In this document: piece by piece, positions 5,916-7,424 of the stretch
Numbering within the stretch: position 1 is the first letter of the stretch
How the letters are laid out: each line of letters starts with the position of its first letter
The notes under the pieces: generated by a model
Seen by the model: the letters and a program-made list of their open reading frames with translations, nothing else
What the model was told of the DNA's origin: nothing
Database searches by the model: none
Program-made: the position numbers and the translations under genes
From: an uncultured Campylobacter sp.
GTDB lineage: Bacteria; Campylobacterota; Campylobacteria; Campylobacterales; Campylobacteraceae
Direction: 5' to 3'
Assembly (NCBI RefSeq): GCF_938045405.1
Contig: NZ_CALIMW010000097.1
Span: 1-7,424 of the forward strand
Length of the DNA stretch: 7,424 nucleotides

Positions 5916-6440
5916 GATTGTTTTTATGGCTGGCTTGCCTCAATTTTTACTCACACGTCTATATGGCGTCCACAGCACCTGCAGTTTTTATAAAAAAACA
6001 TTTAATCCTGAGGTCTGAAACACCTACGGACTCTACAATGGTAATTTATCAGGGCGATAATCTAGTGTGTAAAATATTTTGTTGCATATTAAGCCCGCGA
6101 CAAGCATCTTGCCGTGCCCTAGAAAACTTTTGAAAATTTCGCATTGCTGCTTAGAAATTTTAAAAAATTTTACGCAGCCAGCCTTTAAATTTTATCTTAG
6201 AAATAGGTTTGCCTATGCTAAAATCGTAAGCATAATGCGTCTTTAGGCGTTTTGGCTCAATACCCATGATTCTTAGATATATGAGCCTTAAAATAATTTA
6301 GGCCGCGCAGTATCTGTATCGCGCATGTAAATTTCATCTATGTAGACTGCGATTACGATTTCAGCCGCGCAAGCCCAGCTCGTAAAATTCTGATAGTTTT
6401 AAAACCCAAATGCCACGTAGAATTCTATCCATTTAAAGAG

Positions 6441-6468
6441 CTTTACTTCAAAATTTATTCACTGCAAG
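6441..6468. repeat. Two-unit copy of the 21-base repeat motif
   Basis: CTTTACTTCAAAA followed by TTTATTCACTGCAAGC resembles two shortened units of the array after glcD. It lies immediately downstream of the EthD-domain gene stop. Confidence 0.35.
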
Positions 6469-6477
6469 CCGCGCTCC

Positions 6478-6846
6478 CTAGCGCTCAAACTCTATCACAG
6501 CCTCCTCCTCGCCGAACCACATCACGGAGTTTTTCATATCGCAAAACCTCGCCTCATCCGCCATCAGCTCCGCTAGCACCGCTCGCCCTACCTCGCTGTT
6601 TCGCGCATCCGCAAACGCCTGCACGCTCTCATACCATAGCTCGCCCATCGCGTCGTAGCCAAACGCCGCCGTCTCACGCTTGGTGCTCTGACCCTCGGGA
6701 AAGACGGGAATAGTTTTTGCGTAACGGATAATATTTAGCTCTTTTTGATTAGCCAAAACCTTTTGCGAATGCGCCTCCCAGTGCGCCAAAAACTCCTGCT
6801 GCGTGATGTTCGGCGCCTTTTTTACTAACATCGTGATCTTAAACAT
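6478..6846 (-). CDS. EthD-domain protein (dimeric alpha/beta-barrel family)
   Basis: A 122-residue cytosolic protein whose whole length fits a single EthD-type ferredoxin-like domain, which normally dimerises. Evidence: the opening beta strand and helix FKITMLVKKAPNITQQEFLAHWEAHSQKVL, a second strand NIIRYAKTIPVFP (38-50), then GYDAMGELWYESVQAFADAR (63-82) and ADEARFCDMKNSVMWFGEEE (96-115), a pattern I associate with EthD proteins (hydrophobic strand, W-Y/F-E, DE..F.D). There is no signal peptide. EthD itself is needed for an ether-degrading P450 system in actinobacteria, but most family members are uncharacterised, so no reaction can be given. The ATG has AGGGAG five bases upstream. It stands alone, with gene-poor DNA on both sides and a dehydrogenase relic upstream, suggesting an accessory or partly decayed locus. 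Confidence 0.85.
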   Translation of the reverse strand: MFKITMLVKKAPNITQQEFLAHWEAHSQKVLANQKELNIIRYAKTIPVFPEGQSTKRETAAFGYDAMGELWYESVQAFADARNSEVGRAVLAELMADEARFCDMKNSVMWFGEEEAVIEFER

Positions 6847-6851
6847 AACCG

Positions 6852-6857
6852 CTCCCT
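6852..6857 (-). promoter_or_regulatory. Ribosome binding site of the EthD-domain gene
   Basis: AGGGAG on the minus strand, five bases before the ATG at 6846. It supports the chosen start. Confidence 0.65.
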
Positions 6858-6887
6858 AAATGAAATTTATCGCAAAATTTGCGCCCT

Positions 6888-6915
6888 ATTCTATGATGCA
6901 TCCGCGTTTTTGCAA
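6888..6915 (-). promoter_or_regulatory. Candidate promoter of the EthD-domain gene
   Basis: On the minus strand TTGCAA (6915-6910), a 16-base spacer and TAGAAT (6893-6888) lie about 41 bases before the ATG. It is a fair but not strong match. The gene needs a promoter here because the upstream DNA is a relic. Confidence 0.35.
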
Positions 6916-7010
6916 TTTTGCTTAGCGTTCTTTGCGTCTAAATAGACCTTGAAAAAACTTAAAATAGCAGCCGTGCGCGCGAGCACAGATCCCAAAATGC
7001 ATAAGCCTCA

Positions 7011-7114
7011 CTACTTAAAGCTCAAACCGCCGTCAATCTCCACTCGGTTTAACCGCCTAAAGCGTCATTTACGGCTACCGCCAAAATAAATTCCGCAGAC
7101 TCTTTGCGGGCAAA
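7011..7114 (-). pseudogene. Frameshifted C-terminal relic of a short-chain dehydrogenase/reductase
   Basis: Two minus-strand frames join into a typical SDR C-terminus. The segment 7114-7052 reads FARKESAEFILAVAVNDALGG and then hits TAA. After a frame change the segment 7043-7011 reads VEIDGGLSFK and a proper TAG stop. SDR enzymes usually end with a hydrophobic helix (AEFILALA-type), an ND/SD-x-x-x-x-G turn and V-x-(I/V)-DGG. Removing two bases near 7048-7052 would give GGNRVEIDGG in one frame. Upstream of 7114 all frames stop quickly and no Rossmann (TGxxxGIG) or YxxxK motif is visible, so the catalytic part is missing. The gene is therefore dead unless a sequencing error and a rearrangement coincide. 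The substrate is unknown. Confidence 0.5.
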
Positions 7115-7237
7115 GTAAAATTATATCAAGCTTTAGCGGGCGATGAAATTTTACCGACTTTTGGCATGAATAAAACCTATCCGTTTTACGAGGCAAGATA
7201 AGATCCACGAGCATTCATAAAGCGGTAAAGCAGACGA

Positions 7238-7263
7238 GCGGCGGTTTTATCTTTCACCGCCGC
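7238..7263 (-). terminator. Strong GC hairpin after ruvX, likely transcript end
   Basis: GCGGCGGT and ACCGCCGC form a perfect 8-base stem with a 10-base loop, starting 27 bases past the ruvX stop. The downstream strand (TCGTCTGCTTTACC) is only moderately T-rich, so intrinsic termination is less certain than the stem. It may mainly protect the RNA 3' end. Confidence 0.45.
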
Positions 7264-7290
7264 GCGCAAATTACGTTGCTACGCATGAGC

Positions 7291-7424
7291 CTAACCCTTG
7301 CTTGCCAAAAACCTCTGCAAAATTATCGTTGCGGCGATGCTATCAAAGCGCGGATCCTTGCCGCCCCCCTTAGCGCCTTTGCTCGCAAACTCCGCCGCTT
7401 CGGCGCTCGAAAAGCTCTCATCTT
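7291..7424 (-). CDS. ruvX: Putative Holliday-junction resolvase RuvX/YqgF, C-terminal 43 codons (gene enters from the right edge)
   Basis: Only the end of the protein is in the window. It begins DESFSSAEAAEFASKGAKGG and continues GGKDPRFDSIAATIILQRFL before ending SKG-stop. This matches the C-terminal signature of the YqgF/RuvX family: the DERLS/T-x-EA motif (the acidic pair belongs to the RNase-H-like active site), a glycine/lysine-rich loop, then (I/V/F)DS-x-AA-x-(I/L)IL-x-x-(F/Y)L, where the Asp is the last acidic active-site residue. Family proteins are about 125-140 residues, so roughly two thirds lie beyond the edge. YqgF has a RuvC-like fold and has been linked to 16S rRNA 5' processing in E. 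coli, as well as to junction resolution. The lysine-rich loop replaces the longer loop of E. coli YqgF. A GC hairpin follows the stop. Confidence 0.8.
   Translation of the reverse strand, partial: DESFSSAEAAEFASKGAKGGGKDPRFDSIAATIILQRFLASKG

Larger units (their letters stand above)
5757..6477. other. Gene-poor spacer of about 720 bases with hairpins
   Basis: No convincing gene is present on either strand; the longest open frame (5918-6133, plus) starts at TTG without a ribosome site and matches nothing I recognise. Structures seen: TTTTGATA/TATCAAAA (5781-5788 with 5827-5834) upstream of the Sel1-gene promoter; two mutually exclusive small hairpins, ATAGG/CCTAT (6203-6216) and TATGCT/AGCATA (6214-6234); and GGCTCA/TGAGCC (6254-6287) followed by TTAAAATAATTT. 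GC-richer patches between AT-rich runs (for example 6301-6380) may be remnants of lost genes. Confidence 0.5.

Noticed and set aside
5918..6133. Plus-strand open frame of 71 codons starting at TTG
   Set aside because: No ribosome site precedes it, composition is that of spacer DNA, and the peptide shows no recognisable motif. It overlaps the repeat-bearing gene-poor region.
7061..7201. Plus-strand open stretch of 46 codons ending GDEILPTFGMNKTYPFYEAR
   Set aside because: The peptide looks protein-like, but the only ATG leaves 11 residues, no ribosome site is seen, I recognise no family, and the opposite strand carries the SDR signature over part of it.

Overview
The window looks like chromosomal DNA of a Campylobacter species. 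Three things suggest this: AT-rich spacers full of AAATTTTA-type runs, moderately GC-rich genes, and the gene set csd3-like peptidase / PgbA-N protein / glcD, a neighbourhood known from Campylobacter and Helicobacter. The codon composition fits one of the higher-GC, oral-type species (for example the C. gracilis, C. showae or C. rectus group), but the species is an inference. No plasmid, phage, insertion sequence, CRISPR array, rRNA or tRNA is visible.

Left part (1-4378): two compact transcription units diverge from a 138-base spacer (2137-2274). The leftward unit is a periplasmic M23 (LytM) peptidoglycan peptidase of the HdpA/Csd3 type, followed 8 bases later by the 5' 319 codons of the Mg2+ transporter gene mgtE, which runs off the left edge. 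The rightward unit is a secreted PgbA N-terminal-domain protein overlapping by 8 bases a stand-alone GlcD-type FAD oxidase. The shared themes are cell envelope, ion transport and oxidation of a 2-hydroxy acid. Nothing in the sequence shows that the two units share one pathway.

Middle (4379-6477): two long spacers flank a leftward gene for an exported, cysteine-rich Sel1-repeat (Hcp-like) protein with a clear extended -10 promoter. The first spacer (655 bases) carries a degenerate tandem array of about 21 bases per unit, nested palindromes and a candidate terminator. The second (about 750 bases) has no convincing gene, but has scattered copies of the same repeat motif and several hairpins.

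Right part (6478-7424): a leftward EthD-domain (dimeric alpha/beta barrel) protein, a short frameshifted relic matching the C-terminal end of a short-chain dehydrogenase, a strong GC hairpin, and the C-terminal 43 codons of ruvX/yqgF entering from the right edge. This part looks like a region of gene loss. I found no clear new multi-gene system. The least explained items are the 21-base repeat array and the structured gene-poor spacers.
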